Of a stretch of 64,000 bases of DNA, positions 25,439 to 33,349 are shown piece after piece; positions within the stretch are counted from its first letter, which is position 1, and the number at the start of each line of letters is the position of its first letter. The DNA lies in NCBI RefSeq assembly GCF_014217685.1, contig NZ_CP043653.1, forward strand, positions 500,419 through 564,418, written 5' to 3'. The notes below the pieces were generated by a model. The model was not told the DNA's origin. It saw only the letters and a program-made list of their open reading frames with translations, and ran no database searches. Position numbers and translations under genes: made by a program. This DNA is from Glaciihabitans sp. INWT7. GTDB lineage: Bacteria > Actinomycetota > Actinomycetes > Actinomycetales > Microbacteriaceae.

Positions 25439-25839
25439 AGCGCACCAGCGGGATCATCAATCCGCAACTGTCGCGAGTGATCGCGGAATGCGGCCACACG
25501 GATGCCCTCGTCGTCGCCGATGCCGGGTTGCCGATCCCCCTGGGAGTCGAACGCATCGATCTCGCGTACCGGGCCGGATCGCCGGCATTCCTCGACATCC
25601 TCGATTCGGTGCTCGCAGAGTTCATCGTCGAGCGAGCGGTGATCTCCGGCGAGATGGAGACGGAGAGCCCGGGGATGCTCGCTGCGGTGAAGGAACGCCT
25701 CGATCAATTCGGGGTCTCGGTCGAGGCGGTGCCTCACGGAGAGTTCAAGGCTCTCACCCGGGACGCCCGCGCGATCGTGCGCACCGGCGAGTACACGCCG
25801 TACTCGAATGTGATGCTCTTCTCCGGCGCTCCCTTCTAG
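25435..25839 (+). CDS. rbsD: D-ribose pyranase (RbsD/FucU family)
   Basis: 134-aa RbsD-type mutarotase that interconverts pyranose and furanose forms of a sugar. Family motifs: GIINPQLSRVIAECGHTD with catalytic His (about residue 21), VVADAGLPIP, and C-terminal FKALTRDARAIVRTGEYTPYSNVMLFSG. It overlaps the SDR gene by 4 nt and is the last gene of the operon. Its presence hints that the imported compound is, or passes through, a cyclic sugar rather than only a tetronate. A large imperfect hairpin follows. Confidence 0.93.
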   Translation: MKRTSGIINPQLSRVIAECGHTDALVVADAGLPIPLGVERIDLAYRAGSPAFLDILDSVLAEFIVERAVISGEMETESPGMLAAVKERLDQFGVSVEAVPHGEFKALTRDARAIVRTGEYTPYSNVMLFSGAPF

Positions 25840-25847
25840 CCGCACCA

Positions 25848-25895
25848 CCGGAGTGTCACGCGCGGAGCAGAAGTCTGGTGCGCGTGGCACTTCGG
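25848..25895 (+). terminator. Large imperfect hairpin after rbsD
   Basis: Arms 25848-25863 and 25880-25895 pair at 14 of 16 positions around a 16-nt loop. It lies 9 bp after the rbsD stop, at the junction with the convergent marR gene, so it may terminate both transcripts. No T-run follows. Confidence 0.45.
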
Positions 25896-25979
25896 TCAGC
25901 GGAGGGGCTTGATCCGCCGACTCAGGTGCCGGCGGGGGTGAACCGCACCGGCGGTGTGCCGCAACGTGCGGGACACCGG

Positions 25980-26360
25980 TCAGCGCAGCTCGACCATCCG
26001 TTCGAGCGCCGGGAGCGCCGCCTCGATCGCGGCGACCTCCTCGGCAGACAGCGGCTCGAGCAGTTCGGCGACGATCTGCTGGCGCACCCTCCGCGCCACC
26101 TGCACGGCCTCGAGCCCAGCATCCGTCACCTTGATCAGTGAGGCGCGACCGTCGGCCGGATCCGTCGTGCGCGAGACCAGTTCCTTGGCTTCGAGTTCGG
26201 CGACCAGACGGGTGATGCTCGGAGCGGAGACCAGCTCAACCTGCGCAAGCTCGGCGAGGCGGATCGGACCGTGTTTCGCCACCGACACCAGCGCAGACAG
26301 CAGGCTGTGGCTGAGCCCGCCCCGTGCCGACCGCAGTCGGCGGGTGAGCTGGCCGATCAC
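25980..26360 (-). CDS. MarR-family transcriptional regulator
   Basis: 126-aa winged-helix regulator. The DNA-binding region LSALVSVAKHGPIRLAELAQVELVSAPSITRLVAELEAKELVSRTTDPADGRASL is typical (DPADGR wing). It lies 81 bp after the DHA2 efflux gene on the same strand, so it probably represses that operon through the palindrome at 28254-28275. The N-terminus is uncertain: GTG 26360 is the only standard start in frame after the efflux stop, yet family members usually have 10-20 more residues, and the frame is open upstream (LLTDSAGRFAF...), with a CTG at 26388-26390. Confidence 0.85.
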   Translation of the reverse strand: MIGQLTRRLRSARGGLSHSLLSALVSVAKHGPIRLAELAQVELVSAPSITRLVAELEAKELVSRTTDPADGRASLIKVTDAGLEAVQVARRVRQQIVAELLEPLSAEEVAAIEAALPALERMVELR

Positions 26361-26441
26361 GAAGGCGAAGCGCCCGGCAGAGTCGGTCAGTAGTCGATCG
26401 ATGGTGCCACGCCCTCTCGAACCCGGCCGGCGAGCGCCGGT

Positions 26442-28199
26442 CTAGACGTTGCTCATCGTAGCGGCGGCGCCCCGCGGAAGCTCGTCGGCAATCGGCTCCT
26501 CCTCGTGGATGTACTTGCCTCCCGCGGTGAGGGACGCGATCGCGCCGATCACCGACATCACCGCGGCAGCGATGAAGACGATCACGAGGCCAGAGTGGAA
26601 GGGGTCCGCGATCAGCTGCGGGAAGAAGGTCTTGCCCGTGAGCGCGGCCGCGTTCGAGGACGACAGTGACTTCAGCACGCCGGTCGGTCCGAGAATCGAT
26701 TCGATCGGGTTGTAGCCGAGGAAGGCGGCGAACAGGCTTCCGACCGGGGGAGTGGCCGCGACCTGGTTGGCCACGGTAGACGAGACCCCGTGGGCGGTGA
26801 GCCCGGAGCGCAGCGCGTTCGGCAGGGTGGTGGCGAGGCCGGCGATCATCAGCGAGAAGAAGATGCCGATCGACAGCGAGTTGCCGGCGTTCTGGAACGT
26901 GCCGGTCATTCCGGATGCCGCGCCACGCTGGTTCGCCGGCACGCTGTTCATGATGGCGGTGCGGTTGGGGGCCGCGAAGAGGCCGGATCCCACCCCGTTG
27001 AGGAAGGTGATGAGCGCGAACAGCCAGTAGGGGAAGTCCACCGGGATGAGCAGCAAAGCCACGAAAGTGGCGGCGACGAGCAGCAGTCCTCCGGTGGCGA
27101 AGCCGCGGGCGCCGAACCGGTCGGACAGCGATCCCGACACCGGTCCGGAGACCAGGAACCCGATGGTGAGGGGAAGCAGGTAGATACCCGCCCACAGGGG
27201 CGTGCTCTCGTAGGAGTAGCCGTGGAGGGGCAGCCAGATGCCCTGCAGCCAGATGATCAGCATGAACTGCAGACCACCCCGGCTGATCGAGGCGAGCAGG
27301 CCGGCGAAGTTGCCCCAGGCAAAAGCCCGGATGCGGAACAGTCGCATGTTGAACATGGGGTCCGTGGTGTGCAGCTCGAGGAACACGAATCCGATCAGGA
27401 ACGCGATTCCGCCGATGATCCCGGTGAGCACCCACGGGTTGAGCCACCCGGTGGAGGAATCGCCGTAGGGCTGGATGCCGTAGGTAATGCCGGTGAGCAG
27501 CGCGACGAGTCCGATGGCGAAGACGATGTTGCCCGGCCAGTCCACTTTCCCCGTGGCCCGGGTACCCACTTCGCGCAGCGACTTGTACGACCAGATCGTG
27601 CCGAGGATGCCGAAGGGCACGCTCACGACGAAGACCGCGTGCCAGTCGATCTCGGCGAGCACCCCGCCGACGATGAGCCCGAGGAAGGTGCCAGCGATGC
27701 CGGCGACCTGGTTGATGCCGAGGGCGAAGCCGCGGCGTTCGATCGGGAATGCGTCGGTGAGGATCGCGGTGGAGTTGGCGAACAGCATCGATCCGCCGAC
27801 GGCCTGCACCACGCGCCATCCGATCAGCCACAGGGCGCCCTGCCCACCGGTGAAGGGGTCGAACACGAGGAAGATCGCGGAGATCGTGAAGATGACGAAG
27901 CCGAGGTTGTAGATCTTCACGCGGCCGTAGAGGTCACCGAGCCGGCCGAAGCTCACGACGAGCACTGCCGTGACGAGGATGTACCCGGTCAGCATCCAGA
28001 GCAGGTAGCTGACGTTGCCGGGCTCGAGCGGGTTCAGCTTGATCCCGGTGAAGATGGCCGGGAGCGAGATCAGCACGATCGACCCGTTGATGGTGGCCAT
28101 CAGGATGCCGAGGGTGGTGTTGCTCAGTGCAATCCACCGGTAGTTCGGGTGGTCTTTGTTGAACATCCCGGTTCTCGTCTTCACGGTCTTCTGCCCCAC
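26442..28199 (-). CDS. DHA2-family MFS multidrug efflux transporter
   Basis: 585-aa proton-driven exporter with about 14 membrane segments. Motif A-like [18 protein letters not shown] and motif C-like [19 protein letters not shown] are visible. GTG 28199 was chosen because GGAGG lies 5 nt upstream; the frame remains open 18 codons further but without a signal. The transcript probably continues into the marR gene. The divergent PPOX oxidoreductase gene shares its promoter region. Confidence 0.9.
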   Translation of the reverse strand: MGQKTVKTRTGMFNKDHPNYRWIALSNTTLGILMATINGSIVLISLPAIFTGIKLNPLEPGNVSYLLWMLTGYILVTAVLVVSFGRLGDLYGRVKIYNLGFVIFTISAIFLVFDPFTGGQGALWLIGWRVVQAVGGSMLFANSTAILTDAFPIERRGFALGINQVAGIAGTFLGLIVGGVLAEIDWHAVFVVSVPFGILGTIWSYKSLREVGTRATGKVDWPGNIVFAIGLVALLTGITYGIQPYGDSSTGWLNPWVLTGIIGGIAFLIGFVFLELHTTDPMFNMRLFRIRAFAWGNFAGLLASISRGGLQFMLIIWLQGIWLPLHGYSYESTPLWAGIYLLPLTIGFLVSGPVSGSLSDRFGARGFATGGLLLVAATFVALLLIPVDFPYWLFALITFLNGVGSGLFAAPNRTAIMNSVPANQRGAASGMTGTFQNAGNSLSIGIFFSLMIAGLATTLPNALRSGLTAHGVSSTVANQVAATPPVGSLFAAFLGYNPIESILGPTGVLKSLSSSNAAALTGKTFFPQLIADPFHSGLVIVFIAAAVMSVIGAIASLTAGGKYIHEEEPIADELPRGAAATMSNV

Positions 28200-28253
28200 G
28201 ATTTCCTCCGTCTCCAGGTCTCGTCGTTGAGCGCCCACGCCAGTGACTGGCAT

Positions 28254-28282
28254 TTAGTTACTTGTTGTAAACTAAGTATAAC
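28254..28282. promoter_or_regulatory. MarR-type operator and divergent promoter region
   Basis: Imperfect palindrome TTAGTTACTTG / TTGTAAACTAA (28254-28275), A/T-rich in a GC-rich genome. On the plus strand, -35-like TTAGTT (28254-28259) and -10-like TATAAC (28277-28282) have exactly 17 bp between them, so the palindrome overlies a promoter for the gene at 28316 and lies 55 bp from the efflux start on the other side. The regulator encoded at 25980-26360 is the obvious candidate. Confidence 0.5.
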
Positions 28283-28315
28283 CGACCACCGTGCCCGATT
28301 CCCTAACATGGAGCC

Positions 28316-28714
28316 ATGACCCTCCCCACCGACTTCACCGCCCTGGGCGATGAGCACTTCGTTTCGTTGACGACCTTCCGCAAGTCGGGGGATGCGGTCT
28401 CCACCCCGGTGTGGATCGCCCGCGACGGCGCCGACCTCATCGTCACGACTCCCGCGATGAGCGGCAAGGTCAAGCGGCTGCGCAACAGTCCGCGTGTGGA
28501 GCTGCGTGTCTGTGATCGCCTCGGCCGCGTGAAGGACGGCGTGCCGGTGATAAGGGGAAGCGCCGCCATCGAGTCCGGTGACGACGTCACGGCGAGACTC
28601 GACAGGATCTTCGCCGCCAAGTTCAAACTCGAATACAAGATCTTCATGTTCATCGAGAGCCGCGGCAAGCAGGGCACGAAGGATCGCGTGCTTCTGCGGA
28701 TCACGCCGGCCTGA
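28316..28714 (+). CDS. PPOX-class (F420-dependent) oxidoreductase
   Basis: 132-aa split-barrel flavin/F420-binding protein. The family pattern FVSLTTFRKSGDAVSTPVWIARDGADLIVTT...KVKRLRNSPRVELRVCD is clear, ending with DRVLLRITPA. Such proteins reduce diverse small molecules with F420H2 or FMN, often as detoxification enzymes. Position divergent from a MarR-controlled efflux pump suggests a joint response to a xenobiotic. Cofactor assignment is by family resemblance. Confidence 0.85.
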   Translation: MTLPTDFTALGDEHFVSLTTFRKSGDAVSTPVWIARDGADLIVTTPAMSGKVKRLRNSPRVELRVCDRLGRVKDGVPVIRGSAAIESGDDVTARLDRIFAAKFKLEYKIFMFIESRGKQGTKDRVLLRITPA

Positions 28715-28945
28715 CCGAACCGCAGCTCGGCTCGTCGGCTGCGTGATTGTGCCCCGGACAGGGGGAGAAACACGCATTCTGTCCCCTCCCTGTGACGGAA
28801 TGTAAGCAGCGAAACGCCCCCACTTCGGGGGCGACTTTCGGCTCCTCCTCCCGTATTTGCTTGTGATGCCCCTGCGCGGGGCCTACCGTTGGCCGTAGGC
28901 GCGGCGAAGATCTGTCGGTCTCACAGGGGTTCGGGGGAATCTGGC
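28715..28945. other. 231-bp intergenic/leader region with several hairpins
   Basis: No gene seen. It contains the terminator-like stem CGCCCCC / GGGGGCG (28815-28833) and further short stems around 28867-28899, followed by GGGGGAA that serves as ribosome-binding site for the secreted protein at 28946. A structured 5' leader is possible; I could not match it to a known riboswitch class. Confidence 0.4.
28815..28833 (+). terminator. Short GC hairpin
   Basis: CGCCCCC / GGGGGCG with loop ACTTC, about 100 bp after the PPOX gene. A short pyrimidine-containing stretch (ACTTTCGGCTCC) follows. It could terminate the PPOX transcript or be part of the downstream leader. Confidence 0.4.
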
Positions 28946-29884
28946 ATGAAGCGGTTCGCACTACTCACGACGGTTCTCACCGCCGTTCTGACGCTCGTTC
29001 TGCCGTTCATCGGCGGAAGCGGCCCGTCGCTCACCGGCTCTGTGTCGGCCGCGTCTGCGGCCGGTTCTGCGATCCCCCGCTATGCCTCGTCTCTCGCCGC
29101 TCCGGCGGCGACCACCGCGGTCGCACCGGTCACGGTCGTCACCAATGAGGTGCTCGTCGCGAAGGCCCAGGCAGCCACGGCGGCCTACCTGAAGTCCGAT
29201 TCCGAGCACCTGGGTCAGAAGCCCGTGCCGATCCCGGTCGTCGTCGCCCCGCCGGCCGCACAGCCCTCTGCGAGCGGTCACCGCGCCAGCCGGGGTGGCT
29301 CGAGCGGCGCTGCGAGCGCTGGGGGAAGCACCGCCGACCGTCGGGCCGCGGCAGCAGCGGCCGGCACATCATGCCCGGGCAGCGCGGGCGGCGGCGGCAG
29401 CGCACCGGGCGGAAGCGAGTCGGGCATCGGCGGAACCACCAGCGGCGACATCCAGTCCTTCTCGGCCACGCTGAATGCCATTCGCGCTGCCAACTGTCTC
29501 CAGTCGATCGCCCCCAGCAACTTCCGTTATGACTCCTGCATGGAGCAGCGCCTGTACTGGATGGCCGAAGACCCGAGCACCAACCCGGGCAACACCTGGG
29601 GACACTCCGGTGTGCGGAGCCTCGCCCCCGACGCCAACGGGGTCTACTACTCGGACGCTGTGCCGGCCAAGGGCTGCGACGGCAACCTCGCGGGCGGATC
29701 GGGCAACAGTGGAGCGACAGTGGCCCAGAAGTGGTGGGACTCCCTCGCCCACCGCGCGTCCCTCTATCGCCCCGGAGTGGCGAGCACGAGCGGCGTCTGC
29801 ATCTACTTCGCGATGACCCACGGGGGCGTGCCCGGCGAGAGCAGCGGCTTCACCCGCGCCGCCGCGCGCTGGGGTGGCTGCTGA
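28946..29884 (+). CDS. Secreted CAP/SCP-like domain protein
   Basis: 312-aa exported protein. Signal peptide about 1-36 (KR followed by a hydrophobic run, Ala-rich cleavage region), then a low-complexity Ala/Ser/Gly/Pro linker to about 180, then a C-terminal domain of about 130 residues with FSATLNAIRAANCLQSI, TWGHSG and AQKWWDSLAHRASLY, which resembles CAP (SCP/PR1) domains seen after linkers in actinobacterial secreted proteins. Several cysteines could form disulfides. ATG 28946 has GGGGGAA upstream. Function unknown; likely extracellular or wall-associated. Confidence 0.65.
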   Translation: MKRFALLTTVLTAVLTLVLPFIGGSGPSLTGSVSAASAAGSAIPRYASSLAAPAATTAVAPVTVVTNEVLVAKAQAATAAYLKSDSEHLGQKPVPIPVVVAPPAAQPSASGHRASRGGSSGAASAGGSTADRRAAAAAAGTSCPGSAGGGGSAPGGSESGIGGTTSGDIQSFSATLNAIRAANCLQSIAPSNFRYDSCMEQRLYWMAEDPSTNPGNTWGHSGVRSLAPDANGVYYSDAVPAKGCDGNLAGGSGNSGATVAQKWWDSLAHRASLYRPGVASTSGVCIYFAMTHGGVPGESSGFTRAAARWGGC

Positions 29885-29906
29885 GCCCCTGCTAGATTCT
29901 GGTCTC

Positions 29907-30914
29907 ATGACTACGGACGAGACGTCGAACCCACCCGCACCGATTCGCTGGGGCATCCTCGGCACCGGGTTCATCGCCCATACCCAGACTGCGGATCTCG
30001 TCGGATGCGGCTTCACCGTCGCGGCGGTGGGATCGCGCTCGCAGGAGTCGGCCGACGCGTTCGCGGCCGAGTTCGGCATCCCCGTTGCACACGGAAGCTA
30101 TGAAGACCTCGTCTCCGACCCCGGGGTCGACGCGATCTACATCTCGACGCCGCATCCGTTCCATGCCGAGAATGCGCTGCTCGCGCTGCGGGCCGGCAAG
30201 CATGTGCTGGTAGAGAAGTCCTTCACTGTCACTGCTGAGCAGGCCCGTGACGTGGTCGAGGCCGGCGACGCCGCCGGGCTCGTGGTGATGGAGGCGATGT
30301 GGACCCGTTTTCTGCCCCATATGTTGCGAATTCGAGAGATCATCGCCGCCGGAACCCTCGGCGACGTGCGAACCCTGATCGCCGATCACAACCAGAACCT
30401 GCCGAAGGATCCGCTGCACCGCCTCAACAACCCCGAGCTCGGGGGCGGCGCCCTGCTCGATCTGGGTATCTACCCCGTGTCCTTCGCCTTCGACCTCTTC
30501 GGCACACCCACGCAGGTGAGGGCGCTGGCGGCGATGACCGCGACCGGTGTCGACCGGCAGACCGCCATCCTGCTCGCATTCGAGGATGACCGGCAGGCCG
30601 TGCTGCACTGTGCCCTCGACACCAAGGGCCCGAACACCGCGTCGATACTCGGAACGGATGGCCGGATCGATATCGACACCGTGTGGTATTCGCCCACGAG
30701 TTTCACGGTCTTCGATGCCGAGGGTGTGGTGATCGAGCGCTTCGAGAGCGATGTCTCCCATCGTGGCATGCAGTATCAGGCGTGGGAGTTCGAGCGGCGT
30801 ATCCGGGAGGGCGACCACGCTCCGGCCATCCTTCCGGCGATCGAGAGTGTGCGCATCATGGAGACCCTCGATGCCGTCCGAGCGCAGATCGGCCTCTCCT
30901 ACCCCGGCGAATAG
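29907..30914 (+). CDS. Gfo/Idh/MocA-family oxidoreductase
   Basis: 335-aa NAD(P)-dependent sugar or trans-dihydrodiol dehydrogenase-like enzyme. N-terminal Rossmann GILGTGFIAHTQTADL, then VEKSFTV (EKP-like motif, here EKS) and the C-terminal alpha/beta domain with GGGALLDLGIYPVSFAF (catalytic Asp/His region; here GIYP). ATG 29907 begins after a short gap from the CAP gene. The next gene (PBP4) starts 19 bp downstream. Substrate not determinable. Confidence 0.85.
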   Translation: MTTDETSNPPAPIRWGILGTGFIAHTQTADLVGCGFTVAAVGSRSQESADAFAAEFGIPVAHGSYEDLVSDPGVDAIYISTPHPFHAENALLALRAGKHVLVEKSFTVTAEQARDVVEAGDAAGLVVMEAMWTRFLPHMLRIREIIAAGTLGDVRTLIADHNQNLPKDPLHRLNNPELGGGALLDLGIYPVSFAFDLFGTPTQVRALAAMTATGVDRQTAILLAFEDDRQAVLHCALDTKGPNTASILGTDGRIDIDTVWYSPTSFTVFDAEGVVIERFESDVSHRGMQYQAWEFERRIREGDHAPAILPAIESVRIMETLDAVRAQIGLSYPGE

Positions 30915-30933
30915 GCCCGGTTATCATAGGGAG

Positions 30934-32733
30934 GTGAGTGACCCGAAGGATCCGCAGCTCCCCCAGCCGCCGATCGATCCCCAGACAGAGGCGCCGGTGC
31001 AGCCGCCGACGGCGCCTCCCTCGGTGCCGCTGACCAGACGCGAAGCGCGGGAGCTCGAACAGTCCGGCCAGTTGCCCGTCGCCGCGTCAGTCCCTCCGGC
31101 TGCCGAGCCTCCGGCTGCCGAGCCTCACGCTGCCGAGCCTCCCGCCGCCGAGCCTCACGCTGCCGAGCCTCCCACCGCCGAGCCTCCGGCCGCCGAGCCC
31201 ACCGTGCTTCTCCCCTCCTCCGGCACCGCGCTCTTCTTTCCGTCCCCGCCCATCGAGCAACCGACGCAGTTGCTTGCCGCCACCCCTGCGCCGCAGGCCG
31301 CCGCTGGGGCAGCTCCCCCCGGCGCTCGCGGCGGCATCTTCGCGCTCATCGCGAAGCATCCGAATGCCTGGCTGTTCTCGGCTCTGGGCGTCGTCTTCGT
31401 CCTCCTGGCCACCGGATCCGTGCTGACCGGCATGGCCGTCGGCTCTGGCTCGGCGGATGCTTCGGCTCCCGGTGCCGCCGCGGGTCCGAGCACGACGCCG
31501 GCCCCCACGCCGACCCGGGACGTCCCCGCCGCGATCGCCGCTGCCACCCGGCTGCGCACCTGCTCGGTCGTCGCGCCTGCTTCCGACCCGAACCTCCTCA
31601 CCTTCCAGGCCTCGGTGATCAACGCCACGACCGGCGAGGTGCTCTTCGATCGTGGGGGCGCCACGCCCTCGCGCACCGCGAGCGTTCTCAAGACCCTCAC
31701 CGCGGCCGCGGCGCTCAACGTGCTCGGGCCCGACTACCAGATCTCGACCAAGGTGTACGCGGGAGCAACGCCCGGCACGGTAGTGCTCGTCGGTGGCGGC
31801 GATCCCACACTGAGCGCGCTACCGGCCGGCCAGGAGAGCGTCTACCGCGGCGCCCCCAAGCTGAGCGATCTGGCCGCCCAGGCTCAGGCGAAGAGCGCGG
31901 TGCCGATCACCGACATCGTGCTGGATTCGAGCTTCTGGGATCCGAACGACAACTGGGATCCGAGTTGGGAGCGCAGCGAGCAGTCCGAGGGGTACCAGCC
32001 GGAGGTCACCGCGCTCACCGTCGATGGTGGCCGCCAGAATCCCCAGAAGCAGGACAGCCCGCGCAGCAGTGAACCGATCGCGGACGCGGGCGCCGCCTTC
32101 GCCGCCGACCTCGGCATCTCGGGAGCCGAACACATCACCACCGGCACGGCACCGGCCGGCGCGGCACTGCTCGGTGAGGTGAAATCTCAACCCGTGCGCT
32201 CGCTCGTGGCCTACATGCTGCCGGTCTCCGACAACACCCTCGGCGAATACCTCGCACGCCAGACCTCGAAGGTTGCGGGCAACGACGGATCCTCCGGCTC
32301 TCTCGCGCAGGTGATCCCCGCCGCCCTCACCAAGTACGGCCTCACCACCACCGGAGTGGCCATTCGCGACGGATCGGGGCTCAGCAACAACAACGCGGTG
32401 CCCGCCGCGTTCGTCGCGCAACTGATGGCCAAGGTGTCCGCGGGCCAGCAGAATCTCAACATCATCTACGACGCGCTGCCCATCTCTGGCAAGACCGGCA
32501 CCCTCGCCAGTCGGTTCACCGGAGCCAATGCCGTGGCAAGAGGAGCAGTCAACGCGAAGACCGGCTGGATCAAGACCGAGTACGCGCTCGCCGGCGTCGT
32601 GCACGCCACCGACGGCACGACCCTCGCGTTCGCGTTCTATGCCCTCGGCGCCATCAACAGTCGCACCATCCCGGCGCTCGACACGATCACCACCGCCGTC
32701 TTCAAGTGCGGTAACAACCTGTCGAACAACTGA
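30934..32733 (+). CDS. dacB: D-alanyl-D-alanine carboxypeptidase/endopeptidase (PBP4 family)
   Basis: 599-aa class C penicillin-binding protein, membrane-anchored, trimming peptidoglycan crosslinks. Active-site motifs: SVLK with S250, SDN at 432-434, KTG at 520-522. A cytoplasmic Pro/Ala/Glu-rich N-terminus of about 140 residues, including seven degenerate AAEPP/AAEPH repeats, precedes a single membrane segment (about 146-168). GTG 30934 is the only in-frame start here; a TATCAT hexamer (30922-30927) sits 6 nt upstream, so the mRNA may be leaderless. Extended intracellular tails like this suggest regulation or protein interaction. Confidence 0.9.
   Translation: MSDPKDPQLPQPPIDPQTEAPVQPPTAPPSVPLTRREARELEQSGQLPVAASVPPAAEPPAAEPHAAEPPAAEPHAAEPPTAEPPAAEPTVLLPSSGTALFFPSPPIEQPTQLLAATPAPQAAAGAAPPGARGGIFALIAKHPNAWLFSALGVVFVLLATGSVLTGMAVGSGSADASAPGAAAGPSTTPAPTPTRDVPAAIAAATRLRTCSVVAPASDPNLLTFQASVINATTGEVLFDRGGATPSRTASVLKTLTAAAALNVLGPDYQISTKVYAGATPGTVVLVGGGDPTLSALPAGQESVYRGAPKLSDLAAQAQAKSAVPITDIVLDSSFWDPNDNWDPSWERSEQSEGYQPEVTALTVDGGRQNPQKQDSPRSSEPIADAGAAFAADLGISGAEHITTGTAPAGAALLGEVKSQPVRSLVAYMLPVSDNTLGEYLARQTSKVAGNDGSSGSLAQVIPAALTKYGLTTTGVAIRDGSGLSNNNAVPAAFVAQLMAKVSAGQQNLNIIYDALPISGKTGTLASRFTGANAVARGAVNAKTGWIKTEYALAGVVHATDGTTLAFAFYALGAINSRTIPALDTITTAVFKCGNNLSNN
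31099..31203 (+). repeat. 15-bp tandem repeat in dacB (7 degenerate units)
   Basis: Seven consecutive copies of a GCTGCCGAGCCTCCG-like unit with a few substitutions, coding for AAEPP/AAEPH/TAEPP pentapeptides in the cytoplasmic tail of PBP4. Unit length is a multiple of three, so copy-number changes would keep the frame. Confidence 0.85.
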
Positions 32734-32737
32734 TCCC

Positions 32738-33340
32738 ATGACCCGTGCCCTCTTCATCATCGACGTGCAGAACGACTTCACCGAGGGCGGCGCGCTCGGC
32801 GTCGAGGGCGGCGCGGCCGTCGCCGCGGCGATCTCGCGGTATCTGGTGCGGCATCCGCATCGCTATGACCAGGTCTTCGCCTCCCGAGACTGGCACGACG
32901 CCGAAGGCGACAACGGCGGCCACTTCGCGAGGGGGCACTCCGGCGAACCGGATGCCCCGGACTTCGTGACCACCTGGCCGGTGCACTGCGTGGCCGGCAC
33001 GACCGGCGCCGACTACCACCCGGCATTGGACACCTCCGTGGTGACGGTCGGCGTGCGCAAGGGGCAGGGCCGGCCGGCGTACTCGATCTTCGAGGGCGTG
33101 ACCGACTCCGGGCTCTCCGTGGCTCAGAAGCTCGACGAACTGGGCGTCGACGAGGTGGACGTGGTGGGCATCGCCACCGACTACTGCGTGCTGGCCAGCG
33201 CGCTCGATGCCGTGGCCGAGGGGCTGACGGTGCGGGTGTTCGACGACCTCGTCGCCGGGGTCGACCCGAGCTCGAGCGCCCTCGCCCTCGAGCGCCTGGC
33301 GGCCGCCGGCGTGCGGGTCGAAGGTGCCTCGCAAAACTAG
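32738..33340 (+). CDS. pncA: Nicotinamidase/pyrazinamidase (isochorismatase family)
   Basis: 200-aa cysteine hydrolase that converts nicotinamide to nicotinate in NAD salvage. The catalytic triad is visible: D9 (FIIDVQNDF), K108 (VRKGQG) and C150 (ATDYCVLAS); metal-binding residues are D51/H53/H62 in RDWHDAEGDNGGHF. It starts 4 bp after the PBP4 stop, hence same transcript. Length and motif spacing match PncA rather than generic isochorismatases. Confidence 0.92.
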   Translation: MTRALFIIDVQNDFTEGGALGVEGGAAVAAAISRYLVRHPHRYDQVFASRDWHDAEGDNGGHFARGHSGEPDAPDFVTTWPVHCVAGTTGADYHPALDTSVVTVGVRKGQGRPAYSIFEGVTDSGLSVAQKLDELGVDEVDVVGIATDYCVLASALDAVAEGLTVRVFDDLVAGVDPSSSALALERLAAAGVRVEGASQN

Positions 33341-33349
33341 ACTGGTCGC

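Noticed and set aside
26790..28319. Long plus-strand frame opposite the DHA2 efflux gene
   Set aside because: Acidic low-complexity antisense frame typical of high-GC DNA; the minus strand encodes a clear MFS transporter.
28715..28945. c-di-AMP (ydaO-type) riboswitch
   Set aside because: Tempting because of the secreted protein downstream and GGGGGAATC, but the conserved elements are not in the right order, and GGGGGAA is simply the ribosome-binding site.
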